Shown here: positions 8,073 through 14,611 of the stretch, piece after piece
How positions within the stretch are numbered: the first letter of the stretch is position 1
Layout: every line of letters starts with the position of its first letter
Source of the DNA: SW-9-67-25 sp964471665
GTDB lineage: Archaea > Halobacteriota > Halobacteria > Halobacteriales > Haloarculaceae
Assembly (NCBI GenBank): GCA_964471665.1
Contig: CAYYHG010000064.1
Coordinates: 1-14,848, forward strand
DNA: 14,848 bases
Reading direction: 5' to 3'
Translations under genes and position numbers: made by a program
Notes under the pieces: model-generated
What the model saw: only the letters and a program-made list of their open reading frames with translations
What the model was told of the DNA's origin: nothing
Databases searched by the model: none

Positions 8073-8699
8073 ATGACACAGAACGTTCGTCAGTCGGCGG
8101 GGTTGCCCCACGGCTGGGTGACGCTGATGCTCACCCTCCTGTTCGTACTGGTGTTTCGTCTCGAACAGAACGCCGCCTACGTGCTCGGTATCTCGACCCG
8201 GGAACTGGTCGGCCTCGACGTAGCGCCCATCTGGGTCGTCACACGCGTGCTGGCTCCGCTCGTGCACGCCAACGCCACCCATCTCGTCGGCACGCTCGTC
8301 TGGTTCATCCCCTTCGGATACTTCCTCGAACGCCGGACGCGGTGGGAGAGTTACGTGGGGTTTGTCGTCCTGGCCGGCGTCCTCTCGACGACAGTGGTTC
8401 CGGCCGTCTTCGCCGTCTCCGGGACAGCCACGAGCGTCGCGTTCGGGGCGAGCGGGATTACCCACGCCCTGGTCGGCCGGGAAGCCACAGCGCGATCGAT
8501 CTGGGTTGTCGAGCGCCGGTCGCTCTCCAGGCGCCAGCGGGCAATCTTGCTCGTCGCTCTCGTTGGACTCTCCCTCAAACTCCTCTCGTTTTCCTCCAGT
8601 CCGCCACCGGGGACCAGTGTCGTGGGACACGCGACCGGACTGCTGGTGGGAATCCTCGTGGGCATCGGGGAGCGGTACGTCGGTGTGTCAGTCGCGTAG
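8073..8699 (+). CDS. Rhomboid-family intramembrane serine protease
   Basis: The protein is 208 residues with about six membrane helices, the minimal rhomboid core. The catalytic Ser127 is in the GxSG motif (FGASGIT) and the catalytic His186 in GHATG, matching Ser201 and His254 of E. coli GlpG. The helix-2 motif H70-LVGT-LVWF-x3-G82-x3-E86 aligns residue by residue with GlpG H150-x3-N154, except that the oxyanion-hole Asn is Thr74. The open frame continues 27 codons upstream, but ATG 8073 is the first methionine compatible with the TATA box at 8014-8021. It probably cleaves membrane-embedded substrates; these cannot be told from the sequence. It is monocistronic, divergent from the transglutaminase operon and convergent with the next gene. 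Confidence 0.9.
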   Translation: MTQNVRQSAGLPHGWVTLMLTLLFVLVFRLEQNAAYVLGISTRELVGLDVAPIWVVTRVLAPLVHANATHLVGTLVWFIPFGYFLERRTRWESYVGFVVLAGVLSTTVVPAVFAVSGTATSVAFGASGITHALVGREATARSIWVVERRSLSRRQRAILLVALVGLSLKLLSFSSSPPPGTSVVGHATGLLVGILVGIGERYVGVSVA

Positions 8700-8733
8700 G
8701 TGCTGTCGATGGGATGGTGTCGAGTTCACTGGT

Positions 8734-8745
8734 GTCGACGTCGAC
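8734..8745. terminator. Palindrome between convergent genes, possible terminator
   Basis: GTCGACGTCGAC is a perfect 12-bp palindrome in the 65-nt gap between the rhomboid gene and the convergent two-helix gene. There is no T-tract beside it, so the terminator role is only suggested by position. Confidence 0.2.
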
Positions 8746-8764
8746 CAGCGGTGCACGGACCCGT

Positions 8765-8962
8765 TCACTCCCCGTACTGGGAGTCGGGATACACCCACTT
8801 GACCCCGAAGAAGACGAACCAGGCCATCCAGATGGTGAAGACGACCAGCCAGACGCCGTACTGCAGGAGGGGGCGGGGATAGACGACGTACGCCAGGACG
8901 AGCAGACCCAGGGCGCTCGTCACCGCCGCGTAGTCCCAGCGACCGGGTGAGGGTGGATCCAT
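8765..8962 (-). CDS. Small two-helix membrane protein
   Basis: The protein is 65 residues, starting MDPPSPGRWDYAAV. The ATG overlaps the stop of the upstream beta-propeller gene by one base (TGATG at 8960-8964), which decides this start over longer in-frame extensions. Two hydrophobic segments (about 12-28 and 33-56) are joined by a short YPRPLLQYG turn; the second is unusually rich in aromatic residues (VWLVVFTIWMAWFVFFGVKW). The C-terminus is short and polar. I do not recognise the family. Coupling to the propeller gene suggests they work together, perhaps as a membrane partner. Confidence 0.85.
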   Translation of the reverse strand: MDPPSPGRWDYAAVTSALGLLVLAYVVYPRPLLQYGVWLVVFTIWMAWFVFFGVKWVYPDSQYGE

Positions 8963-9933
8963 CACGAGTCGCCTCCGAACCAGAGCACCGGCGTGTACCG
9001 CCCTGTCACGCCGCCGGGGACCGGAAACGAGGCGGCGACGGTCCACTCGCCGGAGTCACGAACCATCACCGTGCCCCCGTGGGTGGCCGCAACCACGGAT
9101 CCATCGACGGCGGTCAGTCCGGTGACTGTCTCGTCGGGGCAGGGGTGTTCGACGGGATCGATCGTCTCGCGGTCGCGGGACACGAACAGCTCGGGGTCGG
9201 CGTCGGCGTCGTTCCAGGTCGACGAGTTCGCGAGCGCGCCGCCGGCGTACACGGCGCCGTCGACCGCGAACGCCGTCCGGAAGTACCGCTGCTCGTATCC
9301 CTCGTCGAGTCGCGTCCACGAACGCCCGGCGTCAGTCGTGTGGTACAGCCCGAATCCGGTCGCGGCGACGAATTCGTCCGGCCCCACCAGGTGGAGTTCG
9401 TGGATGTCGCTGTCGGCACCGTGACGACGCTCCGTCCAGGTTTCTCCGCGGTCCTCGCTGACGTGGACGCCGCCGACCTCGACGCCTGCGACCACCCGGT
9501 CGGGCACCCCGGGATGGACGTGGACGTCCCGAACCTGGGCGAGGTTCTCGTGGCGGGGCAACCGCCACTCGTCGCGCGACGGCAGTTCCTGGAACCCGTC
9601 GAGTTCCTCCCACGTCAGGTCCTCTCCGGGCTCGCCGCCGCCCGGCCGGGCGACGTACAGGTGTGCGGGCCGGGTCCCCGCATACAGCCTGTCGCCGTCC
9701 GGACTCGCACCCACGGCGTAGACGTTCTCTCTGGGACCGTCGAGGGACCTCCAGGTCTCTCCGTCGAGCGAGTGGTACAGCCCCGTCTCCGTGGCTGCGA
9801 ACACACCAGCCAGTCCCTCGCATTTCCGGACGCGCCTGACCCGGCCTGTCTCGTGGACTCTGGTCGCGTCCGGGTCGGCCCCGTCGAGGCCTGTCACCCG
9901 ATACACGCCGTCGTCGCTACCAATCAGGAGCAT
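8962..9933 (-). CDS. Asp-box (BNR/sialidase-like) beta-propeller protein
   Basis: The protein is 323 residues starting MLLIGSDDGVYRV; ATG 9933 sits about 27 nt after a TATA box, so it is probably leaderless, and the upstream in-frame extension is rejected. It is made of repeated beta-strand units carrying Asp-box motifs: SLDGETW (55-61), SEDRGETW (159-166) and TTDAGRSW (199-206), with blade-like patterns such as VYAVGASPDGDRLYAGT. No signal peptide is visible, so it may be cytoplasmic. Haloarchaeal relatives are usually named WD40/YVTN/BNR-like repeat proteins. No sialidase active-site arginines can be assigned with confidence, so an enzymatic role is not claimed. It is the first gene of a two-gene operon with the 65-residue membrane protein. 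Confidence 0.88.
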   Translation of the reverse strand: MLLIGSDDGVYRVTGLDGADPDATRVHETGRVRRVRKCEGLAGVFAATETGLYHSLDGETWRSLDGPRENVYAVGASPDGDRLYAGTRPAHLYVARPGGGEPGEDLTWEELDGFQELPSRDEWRLPRHENLAQVRDVHVHPGVPDRVVAGVEVGGVHVSEDRGETWTERRHGADSDIHELHLVGPDEFVAATGFGLYHTTDAGRSWTRLDEGYEQRYFRTAFAVDGAVYAGGALANSSTWNDADADPELFVSRDRETIDPVEHPCPDETVTGLTAVDGSVVAATHGGTVMVRDSGEWTVAASFPVPGGVTGRYTPVLWFGGDS

Positions 9934-9956
9934 GTGGGACAGTAAGCGAGCCACTC

Positions 9957-9964
9957 TATTAAAA
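9957..9964 (-). promoter_or_regulatory. TATA box of the beta-propeller gene
   Basis: TTTTAATA on the minus strand is centred about 27 nt upstream of ATG 9933, typical of an archaeal leaderless promoter. It lies about 44 nt after the end of the preceding minus-strand gene; the small inverted repeat GTTTC-C-GAAAC (9982-9992) between them might help end upstream transcription. Confidence 0.65.
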
Positions 9965-10007
9965 CAGAGAGGCGGATTACAGTTTCCGAAACACACGTGA
10001 TTCAGTA

Positions 10008-10547
10008 TCAGGCGACGGCTCCTGCTCGCTGACGGCCCCGGCGATACCAGTAATACAGTCCGCCCAGTGAGCCGGTGAGGACCGTCGTGGCCGCGTAGCC
10101 AAACGCCCCCAGGCGCCAGTCGACGCCGCGCCCGCGGAGCCGGGCGGCGTCACCCGCAACTGCGCCGGCGACTGGTATGTTGAACAGCCCGACAACGATC
10201 ACGAGGGTCGTGAACTTCGGTCCCGCAGCGAGCGCTGTTCCGAACACGAACAACTGGAGTGCGATGGTCCCGAAGACGGCGTATCCGAGCCGGGAATCCG
10301 GCGCGTCGCTGGGGACGTGGCCCGGTCGCCAGTCATCCACTTGCCGCACAGCAAGGACAGTAACGCCTGCGAGGGCGCCGGCAGTCACGAGCGATCCGAC
10401 AGCCCCGCCGAGCCAGCCCGCCACAGTCTCCGCGCCCGCCGGCGGCAGTATCGCTGCTCCCAGCCCGAACGCCAGCGCGAACCCCACGTGGTACCGCGTG
10501 ACGCCACCACCGCCCATCGGGTCGTTGGCTTCCTCTGTGGTCGTCAT
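10008..10547 (-). CDS. Five-helix membrane protein, unknown function
   Basis: The protein is 179 residues from ATG 10547, one base after the stop of the upstream secreted-protein gene, so the two are surely cotranscribed. ATG at codon 11 is an alternative start. Five hydrophobic segments lie at about 19-38, 45-66, 88-109, 113-131 and 147-166. The C-terminus is basic (WYRRGRQRAGAV), which by the positive-inside rule puts it in the cytoplasm. It is rich in Gly and Ala with no recognisable catalytic or binding motif. I do not recognise the family. Confidence 0.82.
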   Translation of the reverse strand: MTTTEEANDPMGGGGVTRYHVGFALAFGLGAAILPPAGAETVAGWLGGAVGSLVTAGALAGVTVLAVRQVDDWRPGHVPSDAPDSRLGYAVFGTIALQLFVFGTALAAGPKFTTLVIVVGLFNIPVAGAVAGDAARLRGRGVDWRLGAFGYAATTVLTGSLGGLYYWYRRGRQRAGAVA

Positions 10548-10548
10548 G

Positions 10549-11184
10549 TCAGTTCAGGAGGAGGCCGTCGAGGAACCCGTCGGTCGCGTCCCCGGTGTCG
10601 CCGGTGTCGTCGGAGGCGACGATATGGCTCATCTGGAGCCCCTTGCTACCGTAGGAGACGGCTGCGTCTCTGCCTGCAGTGGCTCCTTCCCACGTGATAT
10701 CGTTCCGGCTGAGACTCGCCCGGAATTCGACCGGGGGCTTCTCGGCAGACGTGATCCGATCGACTGTCCGGCAGTCGGTCTCGCCGGTGATCGTCGGGTT
10801 CGAAATCCGCCCGGACTGGACTGTTTCGACCTCCGACCCCTCACTCACCACGGCACCGAAGTACGTCGGGTTCGTGTCGCCGATCCGGACTTCGACGCGT
10901 TCGCCGGCCGCTCGTGACTGGAGGGCGGGAGGAAGGGCCGCCAGTGTCTGTTGTGCAATCGTATCGAGTTGGTCCCGTATCTCGGACTCCTCGGCGTCGA
11001 GACAGCCGAGATTCGGCTGTTCGTCGGGGCCCACAGCCGTCGACGCGGCACTGCCGGCCGTCGCGCCAGTTACCAGTCCGGCCACCAGGACTGCACCGAG
11101 TACCAGCACACTCGCGACCAGTACCAGCGCTCTGTGACCCGAGGGATCCACTCGTCTTTTTGCCAGTCCGGAGAGACGACTCAT
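10549..11184 (-). CDS. Membrane-anchored or secreted extracellular protein, unknown function
   Basis: The protein is 211 residues. A basic N-terminus (MSRLSGLAKRRVDPSGHR) is followed by a hydrophobic segment (about 19-43, ending GLVTGATAG), a signal peptide or signal anchor. The outer part has a charged helix (EESEIRDQLDTIAQQTLAAL), then a probable beta-rich domain with two cysteines (Cys61, Cys138) that could form a disulfide. Near the C-terminus the motif SRNDITWEG precedes an acidic tail with TGDTGDATD. ATG 11184 is about 27 nt from a TATA box and so probably leaderless. It heads an operon with the five-helix membrane protein, and a receptor or stabiliser role for that partner is a guess. 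I do not recognise the family. Confidence 0.83.
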   Translation of the reverse strand: MSRLSGLAKRRVDPSGHRALVLVASVLVLGAVLVAGLVTGATAGSAASTAVGPDEQPNLGCLDAEESEIRDQLDTIAQQTLAALPPALQSRAAGERVEVRIGDTNPTYFGAVVSEGSEVETVQSGRISNPTITGETDCRTVDRITSAEKPPVEFRASLSRNDITWEGATAGRDAAVSYGSKGLQMSHIVASDDTGDTGDATDGFLDGLLLN

Positions 11185-11206
11185 CGTTTAATTGTTCGAT
11201 AGGCAA

Positions 11207-11214
11207 TGTATATG
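11207..11214 (-). promoter_or_regulatory. TATA box of the secreted-protein operon
   Basis: CATATACA on the minus strand is centred about 27 nt upstream of ATG 11184, the spacing of a leaderless archaeal promoter. No Shine-Dalgarno sequence is seen before the ATG. Confidence 0.65.
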
Positions 11215-11401
11215 CGTTGCGGCCGCGCGGGATTGCGCTCCGGGTCCTTGCGGATGTGGTCGGTAATCTCGGAATTTTGGTGAGGACCGAACCCGCTCCT
11301 GTCGCCGACCGAACACTTTCCGGGGCCGCACCGCCGGAGGAATCCCGAGCGTTGGGATATTAGCGATTCGCGTCACTCGGCGGTTGCTCGGGGCGGTACC
11401 G

Positions 11402-12352
11402 TCAGCTCTCAGTGGCGAACGCAGTCTGTAGGTCAGCCCCAATCTCGGCGATCGCGTCGCGTGCGTGGTCGAGATCCGGTTCGACGAGCATGCTCATGAA
11501 GCCGTGAATCATGTCCTCGTACGTCCGAGATGTGACGTTCACGCCCGCCTCGTTGAGGCGGCGGGCGTACGCGAGTCCTTCGTCGCGCAATGGGTCGAAC
11601 CCACAGGTGACGACCGACGCTGTGGGGAGGCCGGTCAGGTCACGCGCTCGCAAAGGCGAGGCATACGGGTTCTGCCCGTTCAGGTCGTACGGGAGGTAGT
11701 GGTCCCAAAACCACTCCATGTCTGCTTTCGTGAGAAAGTACCCCTCGGCGTTTTCGCTGTACGAAGCGGTGTCGAATGCGTGGTTCGTGGCCGGATAGAG
11801 AAGCGTCTGGTGGGCCAGGCTCGGGCCGTCACTGTCACGAGCGATCTGTGCGACAGCAGCGGCGAGGTTTCCACCTGCGCTGTCGCCCCCGACGGCGATC
11901 CGGTCTGGGTCGCCGTGCACGACGCCAGGATTCTCGCTGACCCAGCGTGTCGCAGCGTAGCAGTCCTTGACAGGGGCCGGAAACGGGTGTTCAGGGGGAC
12001 GACGGTAATCGACCGAGACAACCGCACAGTCGGAAGCGTTCGTCAGCGCCCGACAGGTCGGGTCGTGCGTATCGAGGCTGCCGAGGATCCAGCCCCCGCC
12101 GTGGAAGTACACGAGAACGGGAAAGGGACCACTCCCCTCTGGCGTGTAGATTCTGATCGGTACCCCCCCGCCAGGCCCGTCGATGCTGAAGTTGCGGACA
12201 GCACCGACGGGTTCAGGGTCGTCGGTCGACGCGAACAACTCCTCCAACAGGCTGCGGGCACCGTCGACTGACAGCGTGTTCATCTCCGGGATACCCTGTT
12301 TGTCGAGTTCGGTCAGAACAGCCTGAATGTCCGGGTGTGGCTCACTCGGCAT
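11402..12352 (-). CDS. Alpha/beta hydrolase, hormone-sensitive lipase (HSL) family
   Basis: The protein is 316 residues, the usual length for this family of esterases. The oxyanion motif FHGGGW is at 83-88. The nucleophile is Ser158 in GDSAGG, and the likely acid and base are Asp253 (GFDPLRDEG) and His283 (IHGF). Hydrolysis of short-chain esters or amides is the known activity of the family; the natural substrate is not apparent. The family motif YRLAPEHPFPA is altered to YRRPPEHPFPA (116-126). No signal peptide is seen, so it is probably cytoplasmic. It is a single gene, 217 nt from the next minus-strand gene and divergent from the SpoOM-like gene across a 147-nt gap. No strong TATA box was found; TTTTCAT near 12385 is a weak candidate. 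Confidence 0.93.
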   Translation of the reverse strand: MPSEPHPDIQAVLTELDKQGIPEMNTLSVDGARSLLEELFASTDDPEPVGAVRNFSIDGPGGGVPIRIYTPEGSGPFPVLVYFHGGGWILGSLDTHDPTCRALTNASDCAVVSVDYRRPPEHPFPAPVKDCYAATRWVSENPGVVHGDPDRIAVGGDSAGGNLAAAVAQIARDSDGPSLAHQTLLYPATNHAFDTASYSENAEGYFLTKADMEWFWDHYLPYDLNGQNPYASPLRARDLTGLPTASVVTCGFDPLRDEGLAYARRLNEAGVNVTSRTYEDMIHGFMSMLVEPDLDHARDAIAEIGADLQTAFATES

Positions 12353-12469
12353 TTCGGTCTACGTGTTCGTGAAGATGACATGAAAATGTTGATTTTGCGT
12401 CAGTACCGATCGCTGGCGCCGGGCCGGAAAGACTCTGTTCTCACCGTCGAGTGCCCGGGACCCCGACGA

Positions 12470-12476
12470 TTTTATT
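12470..12476 (+). promoter_or_regulatory. TATA box of the SpoOM-like gene
   Basis: TTTTATT is centred about 27 nt upstream of ATG 12500, so the transcript is probably leaderless. GGAGG at 12481-12485 would then lie upstream of the transcript start and is not a ribosome-binding site. Confidence 0.65.
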
Positions 12477-12499
12477 CCACGGAGGGGCTAAGACGACCC

Positions 12500-13228
12500 A
12501 TGAAGCGAGTGCTCTCTAGCATCGGCATCGGGGCGGCGACAGTCGATACGGTCTTTCCGCGGACAGAACTCGGACCCGGCGAGACGGTCACGGCCGACGT
12601 AGAGCTGTACGGCGGAGACGCGACCCAAGAGATCGAGGGAATCTACTTCCAGTTGAAGACGCGCCTCTCTGGTGACGAGGGCGGGGAGCGTACCGTCGGC
12701 GAGTTCGCCGTCGACGAGGCCGTCACGCTCGAACCCGACGAGGAGCGGACCATCCCGGTCGACGTAGCGGTTCCGCGGTGGACGCCGCTGACCCGGGGCG
12801 GGGCGTCGGTGTGGCTCGAGACCGGCCTCGACATCGACTGGGCGAAGGACCCGACCGACGAGGACCGGATCGACATTCTCCCGGGTGAGTACACGGCTGC
12901 CCTGTTCGAGACCGTCGAGGAACTCGGATTCGCGCTCCGGACCACCAACCTCGTCGACACGCCCCATCTCGACGACCGTCCGTTCGCACAGGAGTTCGAC
13001 TTCCGCCCGACCGGCGAGCAGTTCGGGGCAGACCTGGACGAACTGGCGATAACGATCGCTCCCCGTGAGGACGACCTCCGGACGTTCATCACGTTCGACC
13101 GCGTGGACGAGGTGGCCGAAGCCCACGACATGGACTTCGACGAGCAGGAGGTCTCGATCACGTTCGACCGCGTCGATCCGGACATGATGCGCCGTCGCCT
13201 CCGGAACGAAATCGACCAGCAGACGTGA
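12500..13228 (+). CDS. SpoOM-like (sporulation-control) arrestin-fold protein
   Basis: The protein is 242 residues, close to the family's usual length. The N-terminal part carries the typical SpoOM pattern GAATVDTVFPRTELGPGETV (11-30), then GGDATQEIEGIYFQLKTRL (38-56), and later VPRWTPLTRG (91-100) and LDIDWAKDPTDEDRIDILP (110-128). These are the two beta-sandwich halves of an arrestin-like fold. The C-terminal part repeats ITFDRVD at 197-203 and 220-226. ATG 12500 is chosen by its TATA box; the upstream extension is rejected. Bacillus SpoOM is linked to sporulation control, but archaea do not sporulate and SpoOM proteins are common in haloarchaea, where the role is unknown. It is a single gene. 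Confidence 0.92.
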   Translation: MKRVLSSIGIGAATVDTVFPRTELGPGETVTADVELYGGDATQEIEGIYFQLKTRLSGDEGGERTVGEFAVDEAVTLEPDEERTIPVDVAVPRWTPLTRGGASVWLETGLDIDWAKDPTDEDRIDILPGEYTAALFETVEELGFALRTTNLVDTPHLDDRPFAQEFDFRPTGEQFGADLDELAITIAPREDDLRTFITFDRVDEVAEAHDMDFDEQEVSITFDRVDPDMMRRRLRNEIDQQT

Positions 13229-13477
13229 TCCGGGTCGGACCACAGCGAGGACACGACTGACTTGTTCCCTCTGGAAACACCCGCCCGACAGCGTTACCAG
13301 CGCATCCTGCACGATATTCGATATTCTCGACTCACACAACCTCCATCACACGATGGCTTCTTGACCAGGTTCAATCGATTGTTGAATTAACTTAACGAGA
13401 CATTGAATGGGACTAAATCACCAATTATCTAACCTGCTCGGGTTTAAAATAAAAATCTGACCGCTAGGTTATCCCTC
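13229..13477. promoter_or_regulatory. AT-rich upstream regulatory region of the SipW-type gene
   Basis: The non-coding stretch between the SpoOM-like and SipW-type genes runs to 13567 (339 nt); its last part is the leader listed separately. Contents: a direct repeat GATATTC-GATATTC (13313-13326), a 10-bp palindrome CAATCGATTG (13372-13381), an AT-rich stretch (about 13372-13457), and TAACCT (13430-13435) paired with AGGTTA (13466-13471) flanking the TATA box. These are candidate operator sites for a regulated surface gene. No protein gene is convincing on either strand. Confidence 0.45.
13443..13450 (+). promoter_or_regulatory. TATA box of the SipW-type gene
   Basis: TTTAAAAT, within an AT run reaching 13457, predicts transcription start near 13473. 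This gives a leader of about 95 nt, unlike the leaderless genes elsewhere in the window. Confidence 0.6.
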
Positions 13478-13563
13478 TCGGAGACCCGGTCGCGGTTCGG
13501 CATCCGACCCACGCTGGCATCTCGGCGGTTCGCTTCCGCCGGTGGGTCTTCCCGAAAGGGGTG
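13478..13563 (+). promoter_or_regulatory. Structured 5' leader with sequestered ribosome-binding site
   Basis: TCGGA (13478-13482) can pair with TCCGA (13503-13507). GACCCAC (13506-13512) plus CGGCGG (13523-13528) pair with CCGCCG-GTGGGTC (13536-13548), giving a 13-bp stem with a 10-nt bulge and a 7-nt loop. CCC-GAAA-GGG (13551-13560) is a tetraloop hairpin whose 3' side contains the start of the Shine-Dalgarno-like GGGGTG (13558-13563), 4 nt before ATG 13568. The first and second stems overlap by two bases, so they may compete. The pairs are read directly; a regulatory role is inferred. Confidence 0.5.
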
Positions 13564-13567
13564 TAAG

Positions 13568-14611
13568 ATGACAGACCGAAATATCGAACTGTCCCGGCGG
13601 AAGGCACTTGCCGCCCTCGGCACGATCGGTGCCGCGGGGGCCGGCGCGGGCCTCGGCACGAGCGCGTTCTTCAGCGATCAAGAAACGTTTTCGAACAACC
13701 AGCTGGTCGCCGGCGAACTCGATATGAAGGTCGCGGCGACCCACCACTACTCCGACTGGCTGAAGGACACGGAGGGGCCCGACGCCCCAGGCTCGCCCCA
13801 AGAGGTAGACGACGGAGACATGCCCAACGGCGGAGACGCCGATATCCGGCTGGTGGCCGACGAGAACGAGGATGATGGCGATATCGAACTCGCCCTCAAC
13901 TCTGGCGAAAATTTCGCGGAAGGGTCCGTGGTGAAAAAGATCAACGGCGGCGCCGACAGTGATATCTCGTGCGACGGTAGCAAGGACGCCGATGGGCCCA
14001 TGCTGATCGATTTAGACGACGTGAAGCCGGGCGACTTCGGCCTGGCGCGGTTCTGTTTCAGGCTGTGTGACAACCCGGGGTACGTCTGGCTCGACAGCCG
14101 CCTCGACAGTGCCGGCGAAGGCGCGATTACTGAACCAGAGAGAGAGGATCCCGACGAGGATCATCCTGATGGTGACACCGTCGAACTGCTCGACGAGGTC
14201 CAGGTCGAAGTCCTCGGGTTTGACGCCAAATACGAGGGTGGTAAAACGGGCGGTAGTAATCCGGATGATAGTGAGGCGGTACTCGCCGAAAATGACCCCC
14301 CGGTGGAAATCGGTCCCGGGATGACTCTCAGGGAGTTCCTGGGCGGCCCCGTGTTGCTCGGACAGGACAGTGAGGACCCAGGGACCATTCCCGCCGATGA
14401 AGGGGGCGGCTCTACGGGTCGGTGCTACGAAGCTACCGATGACACGAACTGTGTGACGCTCGTCTGGTGGCTGCCGATCGACCACGGCAACGAGATCCAG
14501 GGCGACTTCGTGCAGTTCGACCTCGGATTCTACACCGAGCAGTGCCGCCACAACAACGGCGCACTTGCGAACGACGTCGACGATCCGGCCTTCGGCAACG
14601 CGGAACAGTAA
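13568..14611 (+). CDS. SipW-type signal-peptide secreted protein (TasA/camelysin-like, haloarchaeal family)
   Basis: The protein is 347 residues with a SipW-type signal: SRRKALAALGTIGAAGAG (9-26), with a twin-arginine, then GLGTSA (28-33) ahead of FFSDQETFSNNQLVAGELDM. This is the classic haloarchaeal SipW substrate start, with cleavage probably near residue 33. The mature part is very acidic and has six cysteines (135, 163, 167, 286, 295, 326), enough for three disulfides. Conserved family blocks are PGDFGLARFCFRLCDNPGYVW (residues 154-174) and WWLPIDHGNEI to QFDLGFYTEQCRHN (300-329). Relatives include TasA and camelysin in Bacillus, fibre or matrix proteins; archaeal relatives form pili. 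It may be a surface fibre subunit or a surface protein. The dedicated SipW-type peptidase gene is not in the window. ATG 13568 is supported by GGGGTG 4 nt upstream. Confidence 0.9.
   Translation: MTDRNIELSRRKALAALGTIGAAGAGAGLGTSAFFSDQETFSNNQLVAGELDMKVAATHHYSDWLKDTEGPDAPGSPQEVDDGDMPNGGDADIRLVADENEDDGDIELALNSGENFAEGSVVKKINGGADSDISCDGSKDADGPMLIDLDDVKPGDFGLARFCFRLCDNPGYVWLDSRLDSAGEGAITEPEREDPDEDHPDGDTVELLDEVQVEVLGFDAKYEGGKTGGSNPDDSEAVLAENDPPVEIGPGMTLREFLGGPVLLGQDSEDPGTIPADEGGGSTGRCYEATDDTNCVTLVWWLPIDHGNEIQGDFVQFDLGFYTEQCRHNNGALANDVDDPAFGNAEQ

Noticed and set aside
7787..8074. Minus-strand 95-residue frame in the divergent gap
   Set aside because: Arg/Pro-rich, not acidic, no domain, no promoter or ribosome-binding site; it starts inside the rhomboid gene's first codons.
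8067..8630. Minus-strand 187-residue acidic frame
   Set aside because: It is acidic like a haloarchaeal protein, but is the exact antisense of the rhomboid gene, whose motifs decide the coding strand.
7856..8950. Plus-strand 364-residue frame
   Set aside because: It overlaps the rhomboid gene in another frame and lacks membrane segments; the rhomboid frame has the catalytic motifs.
8947..9945. Plus-strand 332-residue frame
   Set aside because: Antisense of the beta-propeller gene, whose Asp-box motifs are clear.
9934..9996. Longer N-terminus for the beta-propeller
   Set aside because: The extension crosses the TATA box; ATG 9933 fits a leaderless start.
11465..12271. Plus-strand 268-residue frame
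   Set aside because: Antisense of the hydrolase gene, whose HGGG and GDSAG motifs are clear.
12488..13339. Minus-strand 283-residue frame
   Set aside because: Antisense of the SpoOM-like gene and running into the intergenic region; no domain or promoter.
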